Assembly (NCBI GenBank): GCA_949296115.1
Contig: CASFNR010000006.1
Coordinates: forward strand, 1 to 56,375
Length of the DNA: 56,375 nt
Origin: an uncultured Eubacteriales bacterium
Lineage (GTDB): Bacteria; Bacillota; Clostridia; Oscillospirales; Oscillospiraceae
Direction: 5' to 3'
Position numbers and translations under genes: made by a program. Below are positions 15,691-24,635 of this stretch, in pieces. A model generated the notes under the pieces. The model searched no databases and was not told the DNA's origin. It worked only from the letters and a program-made list of their open reading frames with translations. Positions within the stretch are counted from its first letter, which is position 1; each line of letters starts with the position of its first letter.

Positions 15691-16907
15691 ACCTCAGGTT
15701 CTCCGAAAAAATCAAAGGTTGTCTCATCCAGGTTATACGGGTACACTTCCAAAATCAGGTAATCGTATTCGCCCTCCCGTACAAACGCTTCGTTATCGTA
15801 TTCTCCACCGGCCCGGGTCCACTGCATATCAATCTCACTGCACATCGGCGCCAGGAAACAGGCCATCGGGCAGAAGTAAGAATCCCGAAGAACTTTCAAT
15901 TTGGGTCCATTGGAATTGAGATGGTTGATGATTTTATCCCGATCTGTTATTTCTTGCAGATAAACCCGGTTTACTGAGGGACCATACCAGTCGGAGAGCT
16001 GTAATTCTTCTACATTCAAAAGCGCCTGGGTAAAATCTCCCTCTCTGCTCTCGTCCTCATCTTCGTAGTTGATCCAGGTAAAGCTGGTGTCAAATTTAGG
16101 CCAAAGAATGGTATAGTCCTCGACGCCGCTGTATACAACGCCGGTATCTCTGCCGTTGGAACCCAGCATACAGTCCTGGTAGGTATACCGGTTATAGCTG
16201 CGCAAATCGGTGTAATACCCAGTGGGGTCCCAATGATCGCCGAACCGTTCCGCTATGGTTTGCACCACTTCCTGCACGGAATAGAATGCGGCCAAAGCCG
16301 TCCAGTGGTGGTCGGTTTTCAGGAACAGATCCTCCAGGGATTCCTGGGACTCCAGCATGGTTATCCGCAGGTCAAGGGCTTCAACACCGTTCTGCTGAAG
16401 CAGGTTCAGGAACCGATCCAACCGGGGATTGGGGTCATTGACGGGCCAGGAGCGATCCAGATCGCACAGCTCAGGCAAAATTTTGGAGGGCGGGAGAACA
16501 ACCAGCAATTTCGCGCCGCGGCTTTCTACATACTCGTTCAACCGCCGAACCCGAGCGGCATATTCCGCCAGGTCATCGGTGCTCTGCTCCCATGTGGAGC
16601 CGTAATAGAGCATGCCTTCATCATCCTGAATGACGGAGAAACTGTTGAACTCCCGCTTTCCCATAAGTTTCTGGGCATATCCGTAAGTTTCGATGAAGTC
16701 CTCACGCAGGAGCATGGCCTCATTGGTTTCGGAATCCACGTCGGAGATCCAATCCTCCAGGTCTGAAATGCTGCGCACTTGCCCCAGATCTTCCAGAAGT
16801 TCTTCCCAGGTCTCAGCGCCCAGAAACAGGTTCACAAGACTGAATGTAAGCAAAAATCCCAGGAATACGGCGGCAAATACATATTTTTTCAGAAAATACC
16901 TTCTCAA
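15687..16907 (-). CDS. DHHW/AlgJ-like SGNH-fold protein, putative polysaccharide O-acetyltransferase partner
   Basis: The 406-residue protein has one N-terminal membrane segment (about 9-30) and an extracytoplasmic domain with the diagnostic KTDHHWT motif (about 204-210). It also has LLVVLPPSK and a late LRDSYF block typical of AlgX/AlgJ-type O-acetylation proteins. The start is TTG at 16907: AAGGAAG stands 7 bp upstream and no ATG fits. It lies 17 bp after the MBOAT gene, the usual pairing in which the MBOAT moves an acetyl group across the membrane and the SGNH protein passes it to the glycan. Acetylation of the nascent cellulose is the likely job. Confidence 0.82.
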   Translation of the reverse strand: MRRYFLKKYVFAAVFLGFLLTFSLVNLFLGAETWEELLEDLGQVRSISDLEDWISDVDSETNEAMLLREDFIETYGYAQKLMGKREFNSFSVIQDDEGMLYYGSTWEQSTDDLAEYAARVRRLNEYVESRGAKLLVVLPPSKILPELCDLDRSWPVNDPNPRLDRFLNLLQQNGVEALDLRITMLESQESLEDLFLKTDHHWTALAAFYSVQEVVQTIAERFGDHWDPTGYYTDLRSYNRYTYQDCMLGSNGRDTGVVYSGVEDYTILWPKFDTSFTWINYEDEDESREGDFTQALLNVEELQLSDWYGPSVNRVYLQEITDRDKIINHLNSNGPKLKVLRDSYFCPMACFLAPMCSEIDMQWTRAGGEYDNEAFVREGEYDYLILEVYPYNLDETTFDFFGEPEV

Positions 16908-16924
16908 GCAACCGCTTCCTTTCT

Positions 16925-18367
16925 TTAGAAATTAAAGTAGATGAACGGATTATATCCGCCGCGAACCAGATAGGCCACGCACAGCAGGAATACCCCCATC
17001 ATGGCGGCTGGGTACAAAACGGTCATAACCTTTCCCACCGCCGTAATGCGGGGGGCGCTGAGCAGGGTGTTGCACTTCTGCGCAATAGGGAAACTGAAGA
17101 GGATTCCCAGAAGTAGGTATACCCAATATTCTCTCAAAAGGAAACCCGTCATATCGTTCCAAAAGCTGTTGCCGCTCAAGCCGAACAGGTTCTGAAAATA
17201 GGAGTTGGCCTGGTACAGATCCTTGGTGCGGAACATGACCCAGCCCAGCATCACAACCAGCAGGGTATAAATCCGCATCAAGACAGTGTGCCGGCCATCC
17301 CGGCCATAGCCAAAGAACCGCTCTGCCATCTGGAATACAAAGTGCCACATACCCCAGAAAACGAAGGTCCATTCTGCGCCGTGCCAGATGCCGGTGAGCA
17401 GCCAGACAATAAACAGATTGCGGACCATGGTGTCCTTGTTCTCCACGCGGCTGCCGCCCAAGGGGAAATATACATACTCCCGGAACCAGCTGGTCAGGCT
17501 GATGTGCCAGCGGCGCCAGAAATCCAGCACGGAAGTGGCAGCGTAAGGATAGTTGAAGTTTTCCTCAAATTTGAAGCCGAACATCAGGCCCAGGCCGATG
17601 GCCATGTCGGAGTATCCGGAGAAGTCAAAATAAATCTGAAGGGTATAGGCAATGACCCCCAGCCAGGCCATGGCAACAGGCACATCATAGTGGTTGACGC
17701 CCATCTCCGACCAGGTAAAAATCTGATCAGCCAGAATTGCCACATTGTTGGAAATCAGAATTTTCTTTCCCAGGCCCACCACAAACCGGGTGCAGCCGAT
17801 GGTCAGTTTGTCCCAGGTAAACTTTCTGGTGCGGATCTGTTCGGCAACGGAGTTGTAGCGGACGATGGGGCCTGCGATCAGCTGGGGGAAAAAAGACACA
17901 TACAGGCCCACATAAAACGGATTTTTTTCCACCGGAGTGTCCTGGCGGTAAACGTCAATAACATAGCTCAGGGCCTGAAAGGTGAAAAAGGAGATGCCAA
18001 TGGGCAGCGCCAGCTCAATGTTGGGCAGAAGCGGCTCCGGAAATCCGGAGTTAATGTTCCGCACCAGAAATCCCGCATATTTGAATACACCCAGGGCGCC
18101 CAGATTCAGGACACAGGCCGCAGCCAGAGCGGCCTTCTTCTTTCCGGGCGCATCCCGGTATCGATCCACCAGCAGACCCGCACCCCAGTTGACCAGAATG
18201 GAAGCCAACATCAGCAGAACATAGACCGGTTCTCCCCAGGCGTAGAACAGCAGGCTGGTGATAAACAGCCAGATATTCTGCATCAGACGGGAGAAACTCA
18301 GGGCGTAGTAAACCAAAAAAACAACCGGGAAGAAAACAAACAGAAATACAATACTTGAAAACAGCAT
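16925..18367 (-). CDS. MBOAT-family O-acyltransferase (AlgI-like)
   Basis: The 480-residue polytopic protein has ten or more hydrophobic segments. The AlgI signature blocks are visible: FYAWGEP, PIGISFFTFQALSYVIDVYR, FPQLIAGPIVRY, DFSGYSDMAIGLG, DFWRRWHISLTSWFREYVY and LLTGIWHGAEWTF. The last contains the catalytic His of the family. It transfers acyl, usually acetyl, groups across the membrane for polysaccharide decoration. A GGGGGGAG site precedes the ATG. Neighbours are the 94-aa membrane protein upstream and the DHHW partner 17 bp downstream. Confidence 0.93.
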   Translation of the reverse strand: MLFSSIVFLFVFFPVVFLVYYALSFSRLMQNIWLFITSLLFYAWGEPVYVLLMLASILVNWGAGLLVDRYRDAPGKKKAALAAACVLNLGALGVFKYAGFLVRNINSGFPEPLLPNIELALPIGISFFTFQALSYVIDVYRQDTPVEKNPFYVGLYVSFFPQLIAGPIVRYNSVAEQIRTRKFTWDKLTIGCTRFVVGLGKKILISNNVAILADQIFTWSEMGVNHYDVPVAMAWLGVIAYTLQIYFDFSGYSDMAIGLGLMFGFKFEENFNYPYAATSVLDFWRRWHISLTSWFREYVYFPLGGSRVENKDTMVRNLFIVWLLTGIWHGAEWTFVFWGMWHFVFQMAERFFGYGRDGRHTVLMRIYTLLVVMLGWVMFRTKDLYQANSYFQNLFGLSGNSFWNDMTGFLLREYWVYLLLGILFSFPIAQKCNTLLSAPRITAVGKVMTVLYPAAMMGVFLLCVAYLVRGGYNPFIYFNF

Positions 18368-18652
18368 TTACGCTCCCCCCTTCGGTTCCCCTGCGGATTC
18401 TCCGGGAGCATCCTGCTGATCTGACGATTCCGCTTGATTTGTCAGCGGCGTGCTGCGGGCATACAGCAGACACACAACCAGAATTATAACAAACCCAATC
18501 CGAAAAAACCACAGGAAAAAGGGGGAATCCAGCGCCTGCAGAAAATACCCCGGTGTTTCTATCTCTGTGGGAAACCCTTGGGGAACTCCCGTCAAGACAT
18601 TCAATAAAATATTACCCACGCAAAGTCCTCTTTCGATAATCTGAATTGTCAT
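18368..18652 (-). CDS. Small single-pass membrane protein of the cellulose operon
   Basis: The 94-residue protein has one strong membrane helix (about residues 47-66) and an acidic, Ser/Pro/Gly-rich C-terminal tail. I recognise no family. ATG 18652 overlaps the CotH stop in an ATGA arrangement, and its TAA directly abuts the MBOAT ATG. This favours it being translated even though a longer frame upstream is open. By position it may be an accessory subunit linking the kinase-like and acyltransferase parts; that is inference. Confidence 0.6.
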   Translation of the reverse strand: MTIQIIERGLCVGNILLNVLTGVPQGFPTEIETPGYFLQALDSPFFLWFFRIGFVIILVVCLLYARSTPLTNQAESSDQQDAPGESAGEPKGGA

Positions 18653-20256
18653 TTCCGGCACCCGACATAATAGGCCGGGATAAAGAATACCGCCGCCGCA
18701 AGGAGCAGAAGCCAGGCACTCCAACTGGAAGCACCGGTGTCCGTGGTGCAGGAAACCTCCAGCGCCTCCAAGGCGCCGGGAATTGCTTCGCCATGATCAT
18801 ACAGGGCGCTTTTCAGCCGGTAGATCTCGTCCTCAAAGCGCACCGCATTCCGGTAAAGCACATCTCCATCCTCGGTAACGTAATCTTGCAAGCTGTACCG
18901 GTTCTCAGTACAGTACCAATGTCCCCAGCGGTCCCATTCCCGCTCCTGGGCGCCGCCCAGGTAGGCAATGATTTCATCAATTTTGCCATTGATATGATCC
19001 CAGGAGAACGTGGAACGCCGCAGCTCGGCATATCGCTTTTCCAGCGCTTCCACGAAGTTCAAGTCCTGACACAGCTGCTGGAACCAGGGCTTGGTATAGA
19101 AGGCAAGGTGATCTGTGTCAATGGGTTCAAACTGATAATTATCCATGGCGCCGTCATAGTCCCACACAGGACCCATACAGAGTTTGCCGCCAAGGTTTTT
19201 GTAAAAATAGGTGGAATTGTTACCAGCGTCATAGTTGATCAAAAATTCGTTGATCAGAAAATAGTCGACAAAAGAATCCACATCAATCAAGGTGGAATAG
19301 GTAGAAAATATTTCCGGACTATCGGAATAAAGGACCTGCTCAATTTTGTTCAGGTCGCTCTGCACGTAATCCAGCATCCCCTGCGTAACTTCCCGCTTGG
19401 TGGGGTACAGCAGCGACATATACTCGCTGCTCAGGCCATTGCGATTGGCATAAGTGTCCAGGGTAATGGCGTCTGCATCGTACCGATCCCGGCGAACCAG
19501 GTAACTATTGTACGGTTCGCTGGAGGAAAAATCCGCAATATCCACCCGGTCTGGTCCCTGGGAGATGCTCTCCATCAGAAGATATACGCCCTGGTAGTAG
19601 TAGCTGCCTCCCTTTTTAATCAGCACTTCGCAGATTTTGCTGTCCGGCGTGTAGGGTAAAACCTCAGAAGCGATGGAATAGGAAAGGTAATTTCGGATCA
19701 TGCTCTTATCGTACATGGATCCGTTGAGAATCCATTCATGCTCGTAGCCCATGCCCAATACGTTCACGTCGTTGTTTTGCCCGGATTCTGTTTCCAGCTT
19801 TACCATGTACTGGGCTTTCTCATAAAGCAGGGAAGAGTTCCCACGGCGCTTGATACGCATTTTGCTGACAAGCTGCGGCTCATCCCCCAGGTGATTCAAG
19901 CTGTTCTCACTGGACAGAAGTGTCATGGTGCCGGAAATATAGGGCTCAACCCCATCGATGGCGATCATATGCTGACCGTTGTCGTCTGTTACAAATTTCA
20001 TATGAATCGGCGGCTCTTCTCCGTTCATGTCCAGAATGACAATCGGAAGATGGCTGGTGAAACTGCTGTCCACAACAAAATCTTCCCCGATGTGTTCCAA
20101 AGGGTCCGCCTCATCAGGGGCTTTCGGCAAGGGCTCCGCATAGGAATTTGTGGTCTGCTGAAAATGCCTGGCCCCGTAGAACAGCGACGCCGCCACGCAG
20201 ATCACGAGCATGAGCACGATGGAAAGGGCCGCCACAGCACGAGTATGCTTTCTCAT
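18649..20256 (-). CDS. Membrane-anchored CotH-family kinase-like protein
   Basis: The 535-residue protein has an N-terminal membrane segment (about 7-26), an extracytoplasmic CotH domain and a C-terminal hydrophobic helix (about 513-530). CotH motifs are visible: RGNSS (138-142) with a following Lys (147), MVKLE, LIKKGG, the catalytic loop NEFLINYDAGNNSTYFYK (336-353) and metal-binding WDYD (365-368). CotH proteins are atypical secreted kinases, best known for phosphorylating Ser in spore-coat proteins. Here the gene sits between DUF4956 and the acylation genes, 17 bp after DUF4956, so its target is more likely a surface protein or the exopolysaccharide machinery. Confidence 0.85.
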   Translation of the reverse strand: MRKHTRAVAALSIVLMLVICVAASLFYGARHFQQTTNSYAEPLPKAPDEADPLEHIGEDFVVDSSFTSHLPIVILDMNGEEPPIHMKFVTDDNGQHMIAIDGVEPYISGTMTLLSSENSLNHLGDEPQLVSKMRIKRRGNSSLLYEKAQYMVKLETESGQNNDVNVLGMGYEHEWILNGSMYDKSMIRNYLSYSIASEVLPYTPDSKICEVLIKKGGSYYYQGVYLLMESISQGPDRVDIADFSSSEPYNSYLVRRDRYDADAITLDTYANRNGLSSEYMSLLYPTKREVTQGMLDYVQSDLNKIEQVLYSDSPEIFSTYSTLIDVDSFVDYFLINEFLINYDAGNNSTYFYKNLGGKLCMGPVWDYDGAMDNYQFEPIDTDHLAFYTKPWFQQLCQDLNFVEALEKRYAELRRSTFSWDHINGKIDEIIAYLGGAQEREWDRWGHWYCTENRYSLQDYVTEDGDVLYRNAVRFEDEIYRLKSALYDHGEAIPGALEALEVSCTTDTGASSWSAWLLLLAAAVFFIPAYYVGCRK

Positions 20257-20273
20257 TTTCTTCTCCGTTTGGT

Positions 20274-20951
20274 TCAGCGGTTAATTTCGTCGTTTTGACA
20301 AACCAGATTTACCGTGTCCAGGCCGCCTTTTTCCATCAGGAACGCAACCACATCCCCGCTCTTCCCAGCGGCATGGAGCTGCCGTTCGGATACCTCATAG
20401 ATGTACTCTGCAGTATTTTGGGTGGTGTTGCGCACCCGCAGCCGGGCGCCATGATGGAATTTCTGCTCCATCAGGTGCTCTACAGTTCCGCCGGCTTCCA
20501 CACTGCCCCGGATGATGATCAGATAGCGCTCGTTGCTCTGCACCATGCCGAAGACCAGCATCATTCCAAAAATGACAGCCGAGCCGATGGCGGCAATCAC
20601 ATACTCCGAGACGCCGCAGCAGATGCCCACCGCAATGCACCAGAAGATGTAAGCCGTATCCCGGGGGTCCTTGATGGCGGTCCGGAAACGGACGATGGAC
20701 AGTGCGCCCACCATGCCCAAAGACAGGGCAATGTTGTTGCCGATTACGTTCATTACCAGGGTGGTGACCAGCGCCAGCATCACCAGCGACACATTGAACC
20801 GTGCGCTGTATGCGGATCCCGTATGGGAGATCCGATAGGACAGGAAAATGACGCCGCCGATTACCGCCGCAATCAGAAAGTTCAGCAGAATGTCTTCCAG
20901 CGTCAGGGCGCCTGCGTTTGTCACCAGGTAGTTGGTCAATTGTTCTTTCAT
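20274..20951 (-). CDS. DUF4956 membrane protein
   Basis: The 225-residue protein has four or five membrane helices in its first 130 residues. These include the hallmark stretch LGMVGALSIVRFRTAIKD followed by PRDTAYIFW, and a cytoplasmic alpha-beta C-terminal domain follows. This is the DUF4956 family, function unknown, often encoded next to VTC-domain polyphosphate polymerases, as it is here (21-bp gap). AAGGAGG precedes the ATG. A role in export or regulation of the VTC product is plausible but unproven. Confidence 0.85.
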   Translation of the reverse strand: MKEQLTNYLVTNAGALTLEDILLNFLIAAVIGGVIFLSYRISHTGSAYSARFNVSLVMLALVTTLVMNVIGNNIALSLGMVGALSIVRFRTAIKDPRDTAYIFWCIAVGICCGVSEYVIAAIGSAVIFGMMLVFGMVQSNERYLIIIRGSVEAGGTVEHLMEQKFHHGARLRVRNTTQNTAEYIYEVSERQLHAAGKSGDVVAFLMEKGGLDTVNLVCQNDEINR

Positions 20952-20972
20952 GATTTCCTCCTTATGATTACC

Positions 20973-21677
20973 TCATAGGTCGGCCCGCAGGGTAATGTTG
21001 CGTGCCGCACAATATTTGCTGATGGAACATCGAGTCCTTGCCGTTACGGAGGTCAAGTCCTTGACGTAGCTCAGTAAAAAATTGTTGAATTTAATTTCCA
21101 GGGTTGCAGCGCCCAGGCTGCTCACCGGATACAGAGCCAAATTTCCGGAGAACAGGTTTAAGTTGCTCTCTGTGGCCCGGAGATTGCTGTCCAGGGTAAT
21201 GCGGGTATCATTTTCCGTCACGGCGAAGGCCAGCCGGTCATATTCCACGATACATTTGGGAACATAATGAAATTGCTGCATCCGTCCGTACATTTCCAGG
21301 GCGAAAGGATCTGCGATCTCCAGCAGCGGCTGATAATCCCCCTGGGCCAAGTGAATTGCCTGACGACGGGTCAGGGTAAGGGAGCGCTTGCGCTGCACGT
21401 CGCCCTGTTTCTCCTTCAGCTCCAGTTTGGCGGTTTGGTCTTCCGGGTCATAAATACGCAGACGGATTTTGTGACGCATTTCCATCCCGTCCAGCTTATC
21501 CCAGAAGTCTCCGTCCTGCAACGTGTCAAAATACAGCGACCTGACGGGGTATCCCTGGTCCGTGCCGTGAATATCCCGATGGAGGGTTTGGCCCAACAGG
21601 AAGCGCAGATGGGTGTACTCCTGGGGGTTGAGCATATACTTTTGTTCTGTCCGTAGGACATCCAACACATTACTCAT
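20973..21677 (-). CDS. VTC-domain (polyphosphate polymerase-like) protein
   Basis: The 234-residue cytoplasmic protein covers a whole VTC tunnel domain. Basic and acidic tunnel residues are visible in RTEQKYML (9-16), VRSLYFDT, HKIRLRIYD, KLELKEKQ, VQRKRS, CIVEYDR, RITLDSNLR and TLEIKFN. The family includes yeast Vtc4, which makes polyphosphate from ATP, and bacterial triphosphate-tunnel relatives. It is the first gene of the cellulose operon, preceded by AGGAAGG. The polyphosphate activity, or a related nucleotide-binding role, is inferred from the fold; the link to CotH and DUF4956 is a recurring gene trio. Confidence 0.85.
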   Translation of the reverse strand: MSNVLDVLRTEQKYMLNPQEYTHLRFLLGQTLHRDIHGTDQGYPVRSLYFDTLQDGDFWDKLDGMEMRHKIRLRIYDPEDQTAKLELKEKQGDVQRKRSLTLTRRQAIHLAQGDYQPLLEIADPFALEMYGRMQQFHYVPKCIVEYDRLAFAVTENDTRITLDSNLRATESNLNLFSGNLALYPVSSLGAATLEIKFNNFLLSYVKDLTSVTARTRCSISKYCAARNITLRADL

Positions 21678-21788
21678 GAATTATATTCCTTCCTGACGCA
21701 CCCCATGGAATCCGGGGGTCGTCAAACCAGGCTCCGCTGGGGCAGAACCTGATGTGGTTTCTCCGGGCAATCATTCCCGGCCTCTGCG

Positions 21789-24221
21789 CTACAGGATTCG
21801 CCGGTTCCGGGCCTCGGTGATGGCGGCGGCCTTGCTGCGCACACCCAGCTTCCGGTAGGTTTCCTGGTTATAGTACTTTACGCCGGCGGGAGAGAGACTC
21901 AGAACATCTGCGATCTCTGCGACGCTCAGCCCCTGCGCCTGCAGGCGCAGAATCTTCAGCGCCTTGTCGCTCAGCGCAACGTGTCCGCTTTCCCGTTCGC
22001 TCAGATAGGCCGGGTAAAGTTCTGCGATGTGGGCGCACTCCGTCAGAACTTTCTTTTGAAAGGACTTGTCATTCCACACAAACTTTTCATTTCGCAGGAG
22101 CTCCCAGAGCGCGGCGCCCTCCCGGGAGAGAATGCGGACAAAATGGTAGGATTCCGCCTGGGAAATGGCTTTTTGCAGTGTTTGCTCCCACTGGGAATTG
22201 CCGGTCCGGAACTGCGCAATTGCGGTCAGAATGGCGGACTCAATTTCCAGGTAAATCCGCTCCCGCTTCTGAGCATAGAGGGTCAGCCGCTGGAGCAGGG
22301 ATAACGCCTTTCCCTTCTTTCCGGTAGCCAGATAAGCCCGCACTTTTACGCTGTAACGATACCGCTCCAGAGAACAGAACTCCTGATCCTCGTCCGGCGC
22401 CTGGGCCAGCCAATCCGCAATGTCACCGGTTTTGCCACTGTAGAGCAGAAGCTGAAGCCGGAATGTGTCGATGCTGGACAGAAGCTGGGGGGCGGTCTCC
22501 GCCGCGCTGCGCCGGAAGCTGTCCAGGCTCTCCAGTGCGTCCTCCAGGTGATTGTTCAGCATGGACAGCTGGGCAAGGATGGCCACTGCAACAAAAATCA
22601 GTTCCTTCTTGCCGCCGCTTTCGGCCTGAAGTCTGCCCTTGTTGGCGAGAGAGGAGACCTCATAGCTGTCATGGCCTTTCTCAAAATAGCTCTCGGCCAG
22701 TGCAATGTTTGCCATTCCTTTTCCGAAAGAGCCGAGGGCCAGCTCCAGCGCCCGGCCCAGGCTGTGGAGCAATTCTTTGTCCCGTTTGCTCCACTCGCTG
22801 AAATCCTTTCCGCCGTTCAGAATGGAGGGCTGGTTGTTGGTCAGGGATACCTCTGGGAAAATGGTGTGCCATTCGGAAACCAGCAAGCCGGCGCTGCGGA
22901 TACTGGCCGCCATTTGTGCAATCCCTTTGTGGGGAAGAATGATGTCAAGGCTGAGCAGCCGGGCCTGGGCGGTTTTGCGGACGCTGCCGGTCTGGGACGC
23001 AGCGTATTTGCGCAGCGCCCCATACCAACGCTCGCTTTCCTCGTCATTGAGCAGGATGGACTGCAGGATACACATCCCTGCCATCAGTTCCGGGCTGGTA
23101 AGAATCCGGTCGTCGGAAAGGGAAAGGTAGTACCGCCGCAATTCCCAGTAATGGGCGGCCCCCACATAGGTCCGGGCATTGTGGATCAGAAGGCGGGAGA
23201 TCCCTTCTTCATTCTGGCAGGTTTCGTACATGGCCAGCGCCTCCGGAATCTGCCTCCGGAGTTCATAGCTGGTACCGGCACTGAGGTACAGTTCCTGAAT
23301 ATGGCTCTGAGAACAGCGCTGCCGGAGCCGCCGGCGAAAGGATGCCCGCACGGCATAACGAAGGCTGTAGATGGTCTGCTCACCCTGGGTGGATTCATAG
23401 AGAAAATTTCCGGAACCATATGCCATTGCAATGAATTTTTCCACATGGTGTTTCTTCGTGATCAGCTGGGCCATGGATACATCGAACTGATCGACGATAG
23501 AGATGTCCGTCAGGAACTCCTGAAGCTCAACGGGCCAATTGTCATAGACATTGACGTCGAGGTAATCACACCAATCCTCCTGGGCGCGCTGAATGGCCTC
23601 TTTTTCCAGCTTTCGTATCTGAAGCTGATCTTTTCCCTGAAGGTTCAAGGACGAAAACTGCAGGCAGGCAATGCGAAGAAACAGGGGATGTCCCTTGGAT
23701 ATTGCCTGAATCTGCTGCCTGGTTTCGGGCAGGGGAGATAAACCCCAAAGGGAAAGGTATGCGTTTATTTCTTCTTCCGACAGTGCAAGTTCGTTTTCCG
23801 AAATGGTCACAAACACATAGCGGAAGTATAAGGCTTTCAGCCAGGGCGGAAGGGGGCACCGGGAGATCAGGATGAGCCAGGTTTTGCCCTGCTCAATGAT
23901 CTGCTCCAATGCGGAACGCATGGATTTCTGGTCATCCACGGAAGTGAGCAGATGCAGATTATCCACCACAACGATGGAAGAAGGGGGATGCGCCAGCTGC
24001 ATAAACAGCTGCTGACCGTCCATCTCGCCCCATACACAGTATGTGTATTTCCTGCGTGAGAGAAAATTACAAACAAGGGAGGTCTTTCCGAAGCCGGCGT
24101 CGCCATAGATATACACGGCCTGGCGGATGGCCTGCGCGGTGCGCATGAGCTCCGTTGCGCGCTGCGGACGCAGGTAGCGGGAATCCAAAACCGGGGACAT
24201 ATTGGGAATTTGATCGTTCAC
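21789..24221 (-). CDS. MalT-like LuxR-family regulator (STAND ATPase with C-terminal HTH)
   Basis: The 810-residue protein has a P-loop ATPase (Walker A GDAGFGKT at 40-47; Walker B IVVVDNLH about 83-90), a long helical TPR-like middle (about 330-720) and a C-terminal LuxR HTH (about 745-806, with LSVAEIADVLSLSPAGVKYYNQ). Such signal-transduction ATPases oligomerise on ligand and ATP binding and activate promoters. The start is GTG at 24221 with an AAGGAG about 12 bp away, a long spacing. It lies 111 bp upstream of the VTC gene on the same strand and is the obvious candidate activator of the cellulose operon (inference). Its ligand is not readable. Confidence 0.9.
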   Translation of the reverse strand: MNDQIPNMSPVLDSRYLRPQRATELMRTAQAIRQAVYIYGDAGFGKTSLVCNFLSRRKYTYCVWGEMDGQQLFMQLAHPPSSIVVVDNLHLLTSVDDQKSMRSALEQIIEQGKTWLILISRCPLPPWLKALYFRYVFVTISENELALSEEEINAYLSLWGLSPLPETRQQIQAISKGHPLFLRIACLQFSSLNLQGKDQLQIRKLEKEAIQRAQEDWCDYLDVNVYDNWPVELQEFLTDISIVDQFDVSMAQLITKKHHVEKFIAMAYGSGNFLYESTQGEQTIYSLRYAVRASFRRRLRQRCSQSHIQELYLSAGTSYELRRQIPEALAMYETCQNEEGISRLLIHNARTYVGAAHYWELRRYYLSLSDDRILTSPELMAGMCILQSILLNDEESERWYGALRKYAASQTGSVRKTAQARLLSLDIILPHKGIAQMAASIRSAGLLVSEWHTIFPEVSLTNNQPSILNGGKDFSEWSKRDKELLHSLGRALELALGSFGKGMANIALAESYFEKGHDSYEVSSLANKGRLQAESGGKKELIFVAVAILAQLSMLNNHLEDALESLDSFRRSAAETAPQLLSSIDTFRLQLLLYSGKTGDIADWLAQAPDEDQEFCSLERYRYSVKVRAYLATGKKGKALSLLQRLTLYAQKRERIYLEIESAILTAIAQFRTGNSQWEQTLQKAISQAESYHFVRILSREGAALWELLRNEKFVWNDKSFQKKVLTECAHIAELYPAYLSERESGHVALSDKALKILRLQAQGLSVAEIADVLSLSPAGVKYYNQETYRKLGVRSKAAAITEARNRRIL

Positions 24222-24297
24222 AGTACGCTCACGCTCCTTCCGAAAAGGATAGTTTTTTTGGGCTGCACCAAAGGACAGGATATGCCAATCTGAGCGT

Positions 24298-24326
24298 ATT
24301 ATATATACTAGGGTTGGAAAAGTAAA
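24298..24326 (-). promoter_or_regulatory. Promoter of the MalT-like regulator
   Basis: Minus strand: TTTACT (24321-24326), 17 bp, TATAAT (24298-24303), about 70 nt before the GTG start. Confidence 0.75.
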
Positions 24327-24573
24327 CTAGCCAAAAGGATAGACTTTCCTGATTTGGGCTCGCTTCACAGGTAAGAGATGGCAAAAAGAAAAGGGGTATG
24401 GTTTGTGCAAAAAGACGATGCAGTCTTATAGATTGGAATATAAGCATAAAAAGGCGGGAAATAGGACGCATTTTATATAGAAAAACGGAAAGAGCAAATT
24501 ATAGCGGATATAAAGACGAATGGCGGGCTTTGAATGGGAGCAATGTAATATATGAAAAGTATGAAATAGATGA
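24327..24573. other. AT-rich gap without a recognisable gene
   Basis: The divergent gap between the regulator and scfA is clearly more AT-rich than its surroundings. I see no ribosome site with a credible frame, no tRNA and no strong hairpin in this part. It may hold regulator-binding sites. Confidence 0.5.
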
Positions 24574-24602
24574 TTGACTTTTTCAGCGGCGTGTGGTAGA
24601 TT
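24574..24602 (+). promoter_or_regulatory. Promoter of scfA
   Basis: TTGACT (24574-24579), 17 bp, TAGATT (24597-24602), giving a short leader of about 27 nt before scfA. Confidence 0.75.
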
Positions 24603-24635
24603 GGTTGATAGATTCATAGAGGGAGGCTTTTCGCA

